Source of the DNA: Shimazuella soli
Lineage (GTDB): Bacteria; Bacillota; Bacilli; Thermoactinomycetales; Thermoactinomycetaceae
Direction: 5' to 3'
DNA: 64,000 bases
NCBI RefSeq assembly: GCF_022511585.1
Contig: NZ_JAKWBN010000001.1
Coordinates: 62,001-126,000, forward strand
A program made the position numbers and the translations under genes. This document shows, piece by piece, positions 45,040 to 53,824 of this stretch. Every line of letters starts with the position of its first letter. Within the stretch, counting starts at the first letter, position 1. Below the pieces are notes generated by a model that saw only the letters and a list, made by a program, of their open reading frames with translations, did not search any database and was not told where the DNA came from.

Positions 45040-46161
45040 ATGTATCAAATGATTTTATTTGATGTAGATGGGGTTTTATTGAGTGAGGAGCGCTGCTTTG
45101 ATGCATCCGCTTTAGCTGTGTGGGAATTGTTATATGGATCCCATTTTCTAGAGCTGAAAGAAGGGAAATTTACGACGGCTCCTGCTGAAGAGCAGATCAG
45201 ATATATTCGAAAAGAAGTTTTCCAGGAAGATAAGATATTAGATTGGATGAAAGATCGGGGAATAAACGCCAATTGGGATATGGTATACCTCGTCTTTAGC
45301 ACGCAATTGATGCTGCTGCTGGAAAAAATCGATCCAACTTTTGTGAGGGACTGGATTGCGAAACCTATTACGGAAGAATCTTTATTAGCATTAAAAAAAC
45401 ATACCCATGGAATTAGCCCTGATTTTACATTTTTCTCTACTTTATTTGATGAATCCAAGGGAAAACTAAATCGGGATGAGTTACTGGTCTACTTTAATCA
45501 ATATGTACAAAAACAATTTGGTGTCGATGTCGATTATTTCTCCCGAATGAGCACCCTCTGGGAACTTGGTCGTTCCGTTTATCAGGAGTGGTACTTTGGA
45601 GAAGCATTGTTCCAAAAAGAAGAAGGATATGCTAGAACAAAAGGGAAACAAGGGTTTCTATATCAGGAAAGTCCATTAGCACCAATTGAGGAACTACAGC
45701 AATTGTTTGCCGATTTGTCCAGACAAGGTATCACACTTGGTATTGGAACAGGTCGACCTTATTTGGAAATGGAAGTGCCCCTGCGAGAAATGGGACTGTT
45801 GACGAATTTTGACTCCAATCGCATCGTGACCGCATCTGATGTTGTGTCAGCAGAAGGAAAGTATCCAGATGAAGCACCGCTTGGAAAACCTCATCCCTTT
45901 ACTTATTTGTTAGGCTATCTAGGGGAAGAAGCAACAGATCAAAAGGCACTGGAGCTGTCTCTTCCAATTAAAGATGGGGAAAAGCTGTTAGTAGTTGGAG
46001 ATTCCGTCGCAGATTTTCTCGCTGCACAGTCTATCGGCTGTCACTTTGCAGCGACGCTGACTGGCCTTACAGGACAAGCTGCACGAGAAAAATTCGAAGA
46101 ATTGGGTGCGGATTACATTTTAGATGATGTAAGGCAGCTGAGAACGATCATAACAGCTTGA
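45040..46161 (+). CDS. HAD-superfamily hydrolase with a large cap
   Basis: 374-aa phosphatase-like protein. Motif I DVDGVLLSEE at the N-terminus, motif II in LGIGTGRPY, and the Lys plus motif IV GKPHPFTYLL and VVGDSVADFLAAQ. About 190 residues between motifs I and II form an unusually long helical cap. ATG 45040 follows AAAGGAGAGGG. Monocistronic, upstream of sodA by 72 bases. Substrate unknown. Confidence 0.85.
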   Translation: MYQMILFDVDGVLLSEERCFDASALAVWELLYGSHFLELKEGKFTTAPAEEQIRYIRKEVFQEDKILDWMKDRGINANWDMVYLVFSTQLMLLLEKIDPTFVRDWIAKPITEESLLALKKHTHGISPDFTFFSTLFDESKGKLNRDELLVYFNQYVQKQFGVDVDYFSRMSTLWELGRSVYQEWYFGEALFQKEEGYARTKGKQGFLYQESPLAPIEELQQLFADLSRQGITLGIGTGRPYLEMEVPLREMGLLTNFDSNRIVTASDVVSAEGKYPDEAPLGKPHPFTYLLGYLGEEATDQKALELSLPIKDGEKLLVVGDSVADFLAAQSIGCHFAATLTGLTGQAAREKFEELGADYILDDVRQLRTIITA

Positions 46162-46233
46162 CTAAAAGAAGATTTTTTTCGCATAATAGAAGAGAAAAAT
46201 AAACAGCAACTTACTTTTTGGAGGGATTTTAGT

Positions 46234-46842
46234 ATGCCTAAATATGAATTGCCAGCACTTCCATACGCTTTTAATGCTTTGGAACCACATATTGATGCAC
46301 GGACCATGGAAATCCACCATGACCGTCACCATGCTACATACGTAAATAACTTGAATGCAGCTTTGGAAGGGCAAGATGTTGCAGATCAATCCATTGAAGA
46401 ATTAGTTGCTAACTTAGATAAATTACCAGAAGGTATCCGCACTGCTGTTCGTAACAATGGCGGCGGACATGCGAACCACAGCTTCTTCTGGCAAATCCTC
46501 AGTCCTAATGGCGGTGGAGCACCGACTGGTGAAATCGCAAAGGCAATTGATGACACCTTTGGCAGCTTTGATGAATTGAAAGCAAAATTTGCAGATGCAG
46601 CTGTTAAACGTTTTGGCAGCGGCTGGGCTTGGCTTGTGGTGAAAGATGGTAAATTGGAAGTTACCTCTACTGCAAACCAAGACAGCCCGCTTACAGACGG
46701 TGCAACTCCAGTACTTGGTTTGGATGTTTGGGAGCATGCATACTACCTCAACTATCAAAACAAACGCCCTGACTACATCAGTGCATTTTGGAATGTAGTG
46801 AACTGGGACGAAGTAAACAAACGCTATCAAGCAGCAAAATAA
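46234..46842 (+). CDS. sodA: Superoxide dismutase (Mn/Fe family)
   Basis: 202-aa cytoplasmic enzyme. Metal ligands: His in [13 protein letters not shown], His in HANHSFFW, and Asp/His in [25 protein letters not shown]-type residues near NGGGAPTG and the DSPL segment agree with Mn preference, as in Bacillus SodA, though metal cannot be settled here. GGAGGG precedes the start; terminator follows. Confidence 0.96.
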   Translation: MPKYELPALPYAFNALEPHIDARTMEIHHDRHHATYVNNLNAALEGQDVADQSIEELVANLDKLPEGIRTAVRNNGGGHANHSFFWQILSPNGGGAPTGEIAKAIDDTFGSFDELKAKFADAAVKRFGSGWAWLVVKDGKLEVTSTANQDSPLTDGATPVLGLDVWEHAYYLNYQNKRPDYISAFWNVVNWDEVNKRYQAAK

Positions 46843-46855
46843 AAGCTTCTAAAAA

Positions 46856-46882
46856 GCAGCCATTTCATTGGCTGTTTTTTTG
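46856..46882 (+). terminator. Terminator of sodA
   Basis: GCAGCCA/TGGCTGT stem with a T-run. Confidence 0.88.
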
Positions 46883-47005
46883 TTTGTCAAATCCAATTGC
46901 TGGATGGAAGGCTTTGCCGGTAGTTTGTGCATGGTGATGTCCGTATAATGGGACAAGTGTTCCGAATCCCATTGTCCCAAACAAGAAAGAGGAGGACATC
47001 ATTTT

Positions 47006-47779
47006 ATGCTTACCAAATATGTATTAGTTTTATCATCGTTATTTAGTTTTATTTTCGTGCATGAGCAAACCCCGCGCTTGGCGTCTTCTACGATTCATCA
47101 GAAAGCAGAGCAAAGTATAAAAATGAAAGATGCACAACAACGCTTAAAAAAATTAGGATTGTATCAAAAGCCTGTCAGCAGTCGATATGATGCATATACA
47201 CGTAATACTTTTGCACAATTTCAAGCGGATTATGATTTACCGATCAATGGGACATTGGATCAAAAGACGAGTGAGAAACTTCACCAATTAACTACTGTGA
47301 AACCAGCCCCAGTGAAAGTAATTGCAGAGCCTGCAAAACCAAAAGTTATCAAAGTAAAAGCGGAAGCGAAAAAACCGAAAAAATCTTATGTAAAAAAATA
47401 TCCTGCTGTCCATGCGACAGAGGAAGAAGTACGACTATTGGCAAAAGCTGTTCATAGTGAAGCTCGTGGAGAAAACTTCAAAGGAAAAGTAGCAGTGGCA
47501 GCAGTTATTTTGAACCGTACAGAAGAAAAAGGATTCCCACACAGCATTAGGGGAGTTATTTTCCAGCCAAGAGCATTTACTGCTGTCAGTGATGGTCAAT
47601 TCAACCTAAGACCAAGTAAAGAAGCTTATCGAGCAGCTCGTGAGGCGCTTGATGGGTATGATCCAACTCACGGGGCAATTTTCTACTATAACCCTCAAAT
47701 TGCAACTTCCAGCTGGATGATAGAGGAAGCGAAGAAGCATGATAGGGTAAGAATTGGACAACATGTGTTTTTTAAATAG
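47006..47779 (+). CDS. SleB/CwlJ-type cell-wall hydrolase with a peptidoglycan-binding domain
   Basis: 257-aa exported protein. Signal peptide at the N-terminus, then a PG_binding_1 domain (MKDAQQRLKKLGLYQ to GTLDQKTSEKLHQL), a Lys/Pro-rich linker, and a hydrolase_2 domain from about 130: LLAKAVHSEARGENFKGKVA with the catalytic Glu, AVILNRTEEKGFPHSI, and HGAIFYYNP. This is the layout of SleB, the lytic transglycosylase of spore cortex, so it supports an endospore-former. No YpeB partner follows. GAGGAGG precedes the start. Confidence 0.88.
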   Translation: MLTKYVLVLSSLFSFIFVHEQTPRLASSTIHQKAEQSIKMKDAQQRLKKLGLYQKPVSSRYDAYTRNTFAQFQADYDLPINGTLDQKTSEKLHQLTTVKPAPVKVIAEPAKPKVIKVKAEAKKPKKSYVKKYPAVHATEEEVRLLAKAVHSEARGENFKGKVAVAAVILNRTEEKGFPHSIRGVIFQPRAFTAVSDGQFNLRPSKEAYRAAREALDGYDPTHGAIFYYNPQIATSSWMIEEAKKHDRVRIGQHVFFK

Positions 47780-47782
47780 ATG

Positions 47783-47810
47783 AGCAGATTCCTTTGGATC
47801 TGCTTTTTTT
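47783..47810 (+). terminator. Terminator of the SleB-like gene
   Basis: AGCAGAT/ATCTGCT stem followed by seven T. Confidence 0.88.
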
Positions 47811-47814
47811 GGTT

Positions 47815-48203
47815 CACTTTTTTATGTATAGAGTTTGTTGCATAAATAGGAGCTGAATCCAAAGGGTTACCGATTCCATGGTGCTTTTCCAGTGTTTAAA
47901 CCATTTCTTTTCAAGGATTCTTTCAATTTGGGAGAAAAGCCTCTGAATAAGTCTAAAATTCCCTCCTGTAATTCGAATAAGGGGGACCGGGGAGATACGT
48001 GTAAAAATAGGACATAGTCTAGGAATATTTATCAATACAATCACAGAGCTGATACATCATATGAAGTAGTACATAACAGGACGCATGTGAATTTGTTTTC
48101 TGAATAAAAAGAGGATAATGAATAAGGATTCAACTAATTGATAGCAATCAATATTCATGTTACGATCCAAATAAGGACAGCTAGAGAATAGGAGTTCCTC
48201 TCC
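47815..48203. other. Intergenic region, possible insertion-sequence relic
   Basis: No intact gene. A minus-strand frame at 47814-48044 (containing FSQIERILEKKWFKHWKS) has a coding-like look and ends beside GAGTTTGTTGCATAAATAGG, which resembles an IS end, but I cannot name a transposase family. AT-rich. Confidence 0.25.
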
Positions 48204-48443
48204 ATGGAAAAGGTTGAGAAGGACGGCAAGGTCGTTGAGGTCATCTTTACCAATGAAGACCTTGATGCTTGGACTGATGATCCTTGGGGTCCCAAGTGGA
48301 AAGAAATGCAGACACCGATTGATACTCTTGAAGAAGGGCTCACGCTTCGTTTCGACTTTCGTATTCGTAGTGGAACGCACAGTATCTGTGTACAACGAAT
48401 TAAAAACGGAAAGCGTATCCTTCCTATCAGTTGGTTCTTATAG
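48204..48443 (+). CDS. Small hypothetical protein
   Basis: 79 aa, acidic N-terminal half (NEDLDAWTDDPWGPKWKEMQ) and beta-like C-terminal half. AGGAG lies nine bases before the ATG. Slightly more GC-rich than its surroundings. No family recognised; possibly a relic of an accessory gene. Confidence 0.45.
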   Translation: MEKVEKDGKVVEVIFTNEDLDAWTDDPWGPKWKEMQTPIDTLEEGLTLRFDFRIRSGTHSICVQRIKNGKRILPISWFL

Positions 48444-48602
48444 GGACCAGTCTGCACAAACCTTTAAAAATTAAATCCATGGAGGTTCATTAACAAATCC
48501 CACATTGGTGATGAAGTCCATCCTAACACAAATGGATCACATGAGAGATCGTTTGTGAAAGTTTAACAATGAAGCTTAACAAATGGAGAGAGGATAAGAA
48601 AA

Positions 48603-49166
48603 ATGTTACTATTCCGGAAAAACCTTAAAAATGGAATTTGGATTACTGCATTGGTCTTATTATTGATGCTAGCAGGATGCCAAAATAATACAAAATTAGT
48701 AGATCAAACGAAATCATCACCATCCGATACGAAAAACCCAAATGATGTAGAAACTCAAAACGAAAAGATTCTACAAGATATTAAGGAAAAGTTGTTGGAA
48801 GGAAAAGTAATCAATAGTGATTTTCGCTTAGGTGATGAAATAAATGAGGAGAAAATCGCTCAAATAAAGGATGAACAAGGAGATGCTCCCAAAGATTATT
48901 ACTATGATTTTAAACATATCGGCATCGGGTACGATTACAAAACAAATAAAATTGATTATCTAATGAGTGAACCTGATGATATTCATAAAATCACACGAGA
49001 TGATGTGTTGAGATACTTTGGAGAGCCTACTAATATACATACCTCTATGAATGGTATGGACGAAGGGTTATACTCAGTTGATTATAATGAGAAATACAGG
49101 TTACATTTTATTTTCAAGAAAGATACAAATTTAGTTGTTAGATATTCGATAGAGATAATTGATTGA
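48603..49166 (+). CDS. DUF4309/YjgB-like lipoprotein
   Basis: 187 aa. Lipobox LAGC ends the signal peptide (LVLLLMLAGCQNN). Mature domain has KEKLLEGKVINSDFRLGDEI, YYYDFKHIGIGYDYKTNKID and ITRDDVLRYFGEPTNI, the repeating pattern of the YjgB (DUF4309) family seen also in the two minus-strand genes at 49757 and 50526. Function unknown. Confidence 0.7.
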   Translation: MLLFRKNLKNGIWITALVLLLMLAGCQNNTKLVDQTKSSPSDTKNPNDVETQNEKILQDIKEKLLEGKVINSDFRLGDEINEEKIAQIKDEQGDAPKDYYYDFKHIGIGYDYKTNKIDYLMSEPDDIHKITRDDVLRYFGEPTNIHTSMNGMDEGLYSVDYNEKYRLHFIFKKDTNLVVRYSIEIID

Positions 49167-49169
49167 TAA

Positions 49170-49573
49170 TTGCAGCTTTTTTTGATAAAAGGATGGAATA
49201 AGGACGCCGACAATGACTACGGATTGGTTATCCTCCAAGAGGAAGCAACAAAAGAGTTCTTTGAACTCGCTACCTTCCCTATCAGAAAGACTCTCCAGCT
49301 ACAAATGGTTGGATTCTCTGCTGACAAGCTAGGGCAGGGACTCTTTAGTCAAACGATCCTTGTAGAAGAGTCCAGTACGGGAAAAGCCATCAGTTTCGCT
49401 TACAGCCATCCTGGCATGTCAGGCACCCCTGTTTTTTCGAAAACAGGGTTTATTGTTTGGTGCGTAGAGCAGAAGGGGATGTCATCGGTAACACCCTGAT
49501 GGTCAAACAAACGATCATGACACAGGTTACCCCTTCCATGCTTGAGTGGATTGGCGAAAGGAGAAGTCATTAA
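49170..49573 (+). pseudogene. Truncated and frameshifted trypsin-like serine protease
   Basis: The frame contains DNDYGLVILQEEA (catalytic Asp region) and SYSHPGMSGTPVF-like AYSHPGMSGTPVFSKTGF (nucleophile Ser). After about 49465 the sensible continuation RAEGDVIGNTLMVKQTIM to LEWIGERRSH lies in another plus frame, ending at 49573. The N-terminal His region is missing. So it is both 5'-truncated and frameshifted. A hairpin follows at 49609-49651. Confidence 0.6.
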
Positions 49574-49608
49574 CGTTCTAGGGGCGAATTGATTTCCGAC
49601 TCACCCCA

Positions 49609-49651
49609 GACGGGCTGCATCTCTACATGTGTAGAAGATAGCAGTCCGTCG
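49609..49651 (+). terminator. Hairpin after the protease relic
   Basis: GACGG-GCTGC-ATCT pairs with AGAT-AGCAG-TCCGTC, followed by a weak T-run. Confidence 0.55.
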
Positions 49652-49756
49652 CAATTTTATACTGAATGAAAATTATTGACTTATTATATGAGTGCTCAAA
49701 AAAAGATAATTCTTGCCGTCCGTTATATGGTTCCATTACCCCAGTCTGGTTCTACC

Positions 49757-50323
49757 CTAATTTGTAGTGTCAGGTGAATAGACTGAAATGTGATCAATGG
49801 TAGGATCATCTTTTGTTAAGAGGAAGATCAGCTTAAACTCATAGCCATTCACATGATAAACATAGATGGATTGCCCTTTTAGTTTTCGGATGTCGCTAGG
49901 TTTTCCTAAGACTTTATCTACTTCTGAACGAGTTATGGTGTGTAAATATGGATCGTAAGAACGGATATCAACAATCTCCTCCCCTCTTCCCGTCACGCCA
50001 AAGACAAGATTGCGACTTTTATAGCTTTCATAACCAATGTCGTTAGAGACATCTTCTGATTCTGGTTGTCCATATTCAGCTATCATGTTTTCTATATTGT
50101 CATTTTTATTTGCAACCAATTTACATCCTGGTACTTTCCCTTGACTAGCCAAATCATATGAATTTTGTAAGTAGTTTCGATGTTCTGTATTCACTGAGGT
50201 ATCAAGGCTTGTATCGGACTGAGAACTTGTCGAATTCGATTTAGGAGAAGTAAAATGAACGGTACAACCATTTAATATCAAAAGTCCTAATATCGTGATG
50301 ATAGTAATTTTTATCGATTTCAA
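49757..50323 (-). CDS. DUF4309/YjgB-like lipoprotein
   Basis: About 188 aa with lipobox LNGC (ITILGLLILNGCTVHF). Mature domain: NSYDLASQGKVPGCKLV, IAEYGQPESED, YESYKSRNLVFGVTG and ITRSEVDKVLGKPSDI, close to Bacillus YjgB. TTG 50323 lies nine bases after AAGGGG and is preferred to the ATG at 50353. One of three such genes in 2.6 kb. Confidence 0.72.
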   Translation of the reverse strand: MKSIKITIITILGLLILNGCTVHFTSPKSNSTSSQSDTSLDTSVNTEHRNYLQNSYDLASQGKVPGCKLVANKNDNIENMIAEYGQPESEDVSNDIGYESYKSRNLVFGVTGRGEEIVDIRSYDPYLHTITRSEVDKVLGKPSDIRKLKGQSIYVYHVNGYEFKLIFLLTKDDPTIDHISVYSPDTTN

Positions 50324-50525
50324 AAGCAATATCCCCTTATAGATTATGATCAATCTCGCATCCCTTGCGAGATCTCCATGATGATATCAGATAAACGATC
50401 ATATAAGCGCACTCACTTTACACTTTTTCAGAGACGAAATGGTAGTTTAGTCGCTGTATGGCTTAGGAGCAACAAATGATTTTGTTTCTTTTAAATATGC
50501 TTGGGTTCCATCCACTCTTATCACC

Positions 50526-51137
50526 TCAACTGAAATCAGAAGAAATAAAAATTTCAATATCGCTACCAAAAGTGAATGTAATACTATTATCACCAGCTTT
50601 GTAAATAAGCTCATCTCCATCTTCATATTGCCTTAATTGATCAGGTTTTCCTAATGCATTTTGTACCTCTTGTTTGGTGATATTTTGAAGTCTTTCATCT
50701 GCACTGTAGAGTTCGACTACCTTGTCATTTTTTAATACGAAATATGCTTTTCGGCTTTCATAATACATTTGATCGACATCTTCTTTATCTTCAGCTCCCC
50801 ATTTTTTGTTGATTTCATCACGGGAGGAACCAAGGCCAAATCCGTCACTATTGATAGTTTTACCTTCAATAGCTAGTTGTTTTACTTGTTGAATAAGTTG
50901 TTGTGTGCCATCTGGTTTATTTGCTGGTGTAGAATCTTGATTCGAATTGGATGCATTCTGGTTCGGATCTGTTTGGTTTGAATCCTGTTTCTCACTTGGA
51001 GTTTCTTGTGGAGCTGTATTACTCCTATTTTTATCCTGCGTTTCGGAGGTGTTCGTTTTTACTGGTACATTTATCGTACATCCCGTCAAACCCAAGATCG
51101 TTATCACTAGGATCATACCAATCATCTTTCTCTTCAT
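50526..51137 (-). CDS. DUF4309/YjgB-like lipoprotein with a Ser/Asn/Gln-rich linker
   Basis: 203 aa; lipobox LTGC; then about 60 residues of low-complexity linker (Asn, Gln, Ser, Thr) and a C-terminal domain QQVKQLAIEGKTINSDGFGLG, INKKWGAEDKED, MYYESRKAYFVLK, ITKQEVQNALGKPDQL. Strong match in pattern to the neighbours and to YjgB. Surface-exposed, function unknown. Confidence 0.75.
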   Translation of the reverse strand: MKRKMIGMILVITILGLTGCTINVPVKTNTSETQDKNRSNTAPQETPSEKQDSNQTDPNQNASNSNQDSTPANKPDGTQQLIQQVKQLAIEGKTINSDGFGLGSSRDEINKKWGAEDKEDVDQMYYESRKAYFVLKNDKVVELYSADERLQNITKQEVQNALGKPDQLRQYEDGDELIYKAGDNSITFTFGSDIEIFISSDFS

Positions 51138-51238
51138 CAGTCAATCTCCTTAAATATTGTTTTATTTTTTTATAGTATAGAGAACGAAATATTAGCTAAA
51201 AAGTGCAAAAAAGAAAAAATTATTTCCTCTTTTCCTAC

Positions 51239-52060
51239 TTATGACACCATAACAGGAACATCGAAATGAAGTTCAGGAGGCTTTCGATTCGGATCTAAGT
51301 GATACTTTCCAAATCGATTCACATGAGCCGTAATATAAGGGCTCAAATCCCCTAACAGTTCTTCATCATGATCATTTCCTTCCTGCTGATACTCATGTAG
51401 GATATGAGTCAAAGAAAAAACGTTATAAAAGATTAAGCAGTTAGCGACTAAATGATTAAATTTAATTATTTTTCGTTGTTTCTCCCGGTCATTCTCTGCA
51501 ATGATACCTTCTCCACCGAAGAATAACCATTTGATAAAACCATTAAATGCTTCGTTTTTATTGGTAGCGGCTTGAATGGTGCTTCTTAATTCTTCATCTG
51601 CCATATATTGCAGTAAAAACATCGTCCGAATAACTCATCCTAACATTTGAAAGGCTTGGTACAGTTTGTTTCTTTTGCTGTAGGTTCCTAGTTTATTTAA
51701 GATCGTAGAAGGAAATATCTTTCCTGCTTCAATGGACATCGAAACACGCAGCATATCTGGATTAATGGGTTTCGATCAAATCCCAATCCATTCTTTGTCG
51801 GAAGGAAGTAATACCTGTGCTTGCTTCGCAATATGTTGAATGATACCATTTGGAATCTCGAAAACGGTAGTGAAAAAACCTTGCTTTTGAACGGTCTTTA
51901 GTATTACAAGCAATCCTAGTTTCTGAACCATTCCCTTCGATCTTTTTCCGCCCAATCTACTTCATGGGATTGTGGTGTATATACTTCTTCTAATTCCTCG
52001 TTTGTTAGATTACTTTTAAACCTAGGATAAGTTGTATCCTGTATACTCGGCAAACCCTTT
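51239..52060 (-). pseudogene. Tn3-family transposase, internally deleted
   Basis: Minus-strand 51239-51622 is the C-terminus of a Tn3-type TnpA: ATNKNEAFNGFIKWLFFGGE, REKQRKIIKFNHLVANCLIF and LGDLSPYITAHVNRFGKY. Upstream, broken frames read LPSIQDTTYPRFKSNLTNEE, LEEVYTPQSHEVDWAEK and VLKTVQKQGFFTTVFEIPNG, the N-terminus of the same family. The catalytic middle of a protein normally near 1000 aa is lost. Confidence 0.85.
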
Positions 52061-52154
52061 CCTCTTTTCCTTTTATAATCTGCTTACATTTTTGATCATA
52101 AAAAAAGCCTATTGGAACAAAGATAGACTCCTTTCTGAAATGTATTTTATTCCC

Positions 52155-52192
52155 AGAGTGGCCCCTCATTTCTCGAATCGGTTCCGTACCCC
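52155..52192 (-). repeat. Tn3-type terminal inverted repeat (one end)
   Basis: Read from 52192 on the minus strand it begins GGGGTACGGAACCGATTCGA, as Tn3-family ends begin with GGGG; located just outside the transposase N-terminus. The matching end near 51239 was not found. Confidence 0.55.
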
Positions 52193-52220
52193 TTTTTTAG
52201 ATCAAAGTGATAAGCAATAG

Positions 52221-52254
52221 AAAAAGAGCAGACCTTATATAATCTGCTCTTTTT
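52221..52254. terminator. Bidirectional terminator-like hairpin
   Basis: AAAAAGAGCAGA pairs with TCTGCTCTTTTT; no complete gene adjoins it on the plus strand. Confidence 0.75.
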
Positions 52255-52278
52255 ATGTGAAGGTGATTATTATCAGGC

Positions 52279-52307
52279 GGCCTCTCATCCTTGGGGGGAT
52301 AGAGGCC
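52279..52307 (-). terminator. GC-rich hairpin ending a mini-cassette
   Basis: GGCCTCT/AGAGGCC with a G-rich loop, 23 bases beyond the stop of the small membrane peptide frame. Confidence 0.5.
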
Positions 52308-52329
52308 AGTCTGTCCGAATTGTTCCCAC

Positions 52330-52401
52330 TCAGTGGGAGTAGAGGGTGCTGAGCCAGATCAGTTCAATGACCAGAATCATGCCGACGACCCAGACATTCA
52401 A
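52330..52401 (-). CDS. Possible single-helix membrane peptide (23 aa) in a GC-rich cassette
   Basis: TTG at 52401 preceded by AAGAAGAG; the product NVWVVGMILVIELIWLSTLY plus ends is one hydrophobic helix. The stop lies inside a small hairpin and a GC-rich terminator-like stem follows, as in neighbouring cassettes. Could also be the tail of a truncated gene, since the frame is closed shortly upstream. Confidence 0.3.
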   Translation of the reverse strand: MNVWVVGMILVIELIWLSTLYSH

Positions 52402-52446
52402 CTGCTCTTCTTTTGCACTCCATTTTTATAGGAATGTGAATATTTT

Positions 52447-52500
52447 TTCGGGCCAGTCTTCCTCTCTGTACTTCGGAGAGAGGAGACTGGTTCGCCCGAA
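52447..52500 (-). terminator. Very stable hairpin ending the 52.5-kb cassette
   Basis: CCAGTCT/AGACTGG extended inward by CCTCTCT/AGAGAGG and outward by TTCGGG/CCCGAA. Confidence 0.6.
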
Positions 52501-52510
52501 CTCCTGAGGG

Positions 52511-52834
52511 TCATCCCATCCACACGTAGCTGGCGACAAACACGGCCAACCCGCTGAACAGGAGCCAGCGGGTCCCCTTGTGGAACCAGCCGGAGCTCTT
52601 GTTTTTCTTCTTGTTCGCCTTCTTGGTTGCCCTCATGTCGAGCTCGAAGAGGGCGAGAAACGAGGCGACCACGATGGTCTTTTTGGCGATCTCGACGCCG
52701 GACGCTCCTCCCATGAAGAGGATGAGGTCCAGCAGACCGAGGAGGAACACAGCGCCGTTCAGTCGAACGATGAAGTATTCCTTCCAGGACTGCTTGACAG
52801 CGGAGTACGCAGAGCGGGTGTTGGAGGTGGACAA
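52511..52834 (-). CDS. Small membrane protein in a GC-rich cassette
   Basis: 107 aa with two or three hydrophobic helices (AVFLLGLLDLILFMGG, TIVVASFLALFEL, LLFSGLAVFVASYVW) separated by a strongly basic loop (MRATKKANKKKNKSSG). TTG start behind GGGAG. GC-rich relative to flanking DNA. No family recognised. Followed by a 54-base hairpin. Confidence 0.6.
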   Translation of the reverse strand: MSTSNTRSAYSAVKQSWKEYFIVRLNGAVFLLGLLDLILFMGGASGVEIAKKTIVVASFLALFELDMRATKKANKKKNKSSGWFHKGTRWLLFSGLAVFVASYVWMG

Positions 52835-52921
52835 ACCTACTCCCTAGTGAATGAGTTCGGTCTACAATTGCTTATTTTATTATTTTATATCATATATCTT
52901 CATGTGGAAATATGATTTTAT

Positions 52922-53809
52922 TTAATAGATAGAGATTTGTCCAATCTGATCACACTCCTCAGCAAACCAAACACTTCCATCCTGCGCAACTGTAATTCCA
53001 TGCGGTTCTGCATTTGAGGTAGGAATAGGGTATTCGCTTATTTTCCCATCCAAAGTAATCCGTCCAATTTTATTGCTGCCCCACTCGGTAAACCACAAAT
53101 CATCTTGTAATCCAGCAGCGATAGCATGAGGTCGTGCATTTGCTGTAGGGAGAGGAAACTCTGTTATTTCACCATCTACTGTAATTTTCCCGATTTTATT
53201 CCCGTTAATCTCCACAAACCAAAGCGCCCCACCGGCTCCTGATGTAATGCCAACAGGACCAGCTTGAGCAGTTGGCAGAGGAAATTCCGCTATTTTTCCA
53301 TTTGGGGTAATCCGCCCAATCTTGTTCCCTGCATTTTCGGTGAACCACATAGCTCCATCTGATCCAAGTGTCAAAAAGGAAGGATAGGAGTTAGGCGTTG
53401 GGATTTCAAACTCACTGATTTGCCCATCTGAAGTAATTTTTCCGATTTTATTTGCCAGCAACTCTGTAAACCAGATATCTCCATCTAATCCCTCGGCGAT
53501 TCCATATGGTCCTGCATTTGCTGTGGGGAGAGAGTATTCCTGGATTTCTCCGTTGGTCTTGATTCTTCCTAGCTGATTCGCTTGATTTTCGCTAAACCAA
53601 ATCTCTCCACTCGACGTAGCTGTGATGATCATTAAACCCGCATTTTGATTGGGGATAGCTATCTCCTCTATTTTCCCATTTTCATCCATTTTTCCAATTT
53701 GGTTTCCTTTGTTTGCCGTAAACCAAACATCACTATTTTTACCGATTGTCAGTCCATATGGTGCAGCGAAAGAAGAAGGTAAAGGTATTTCTTGAAAACG
53801 TATTTGCAT
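52922..53809 (-). CDS. vgb: Virginiamycin B lyase (streptogramin B lyase)
   Basis: 295-aa seven-bladed beta-propeller that linearises type B streptogramins by elimination, needing Mg2+. Blades repeat the pattern DIWFTE-NKIGKIT-G-I-EFPLPT about seven times. The catalytic His pair is present: NARPHAIAAG and NAEPHGITVAQ, the latter with Glu two residues before His, as in the characterised Staphylococcus enzyme, and the overall length is nearly identical. GAGGAG precedes the ATG. It lies 15 bases after the ABC-F gene, forming a two-gene streptogramin A plus B resistance unit. Confidence 0.92.
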   Translation of the reverse strand: MQIRFQEIPLPSSFAAPYGLTIGKNSDVWFTANKGNQIGKMDENGKIEEIAIPNQNAGLMIITATSSGEIWFSENQANQLGRIKTNGEIQEYSLPTANAGPYGIAEGLDGDIWFTELLANKIGKITSDGQISEFEIPTPNSYPSFLTLGSDGAMWFTENAGNKIGRITPNGKIAEFPLPTAQAGPVGITSGAGGALWFVEINGNKIGKITVDGEITEFPLPTANARPHAIAAGLQDDLWFTEWGSNKIGRITLDGKISEYPIPTSNAEPHGITVAQDGSVWFAEECDQIGQISIY

Positions 53810-53824
53810 ATGCTGTCCACTCCT

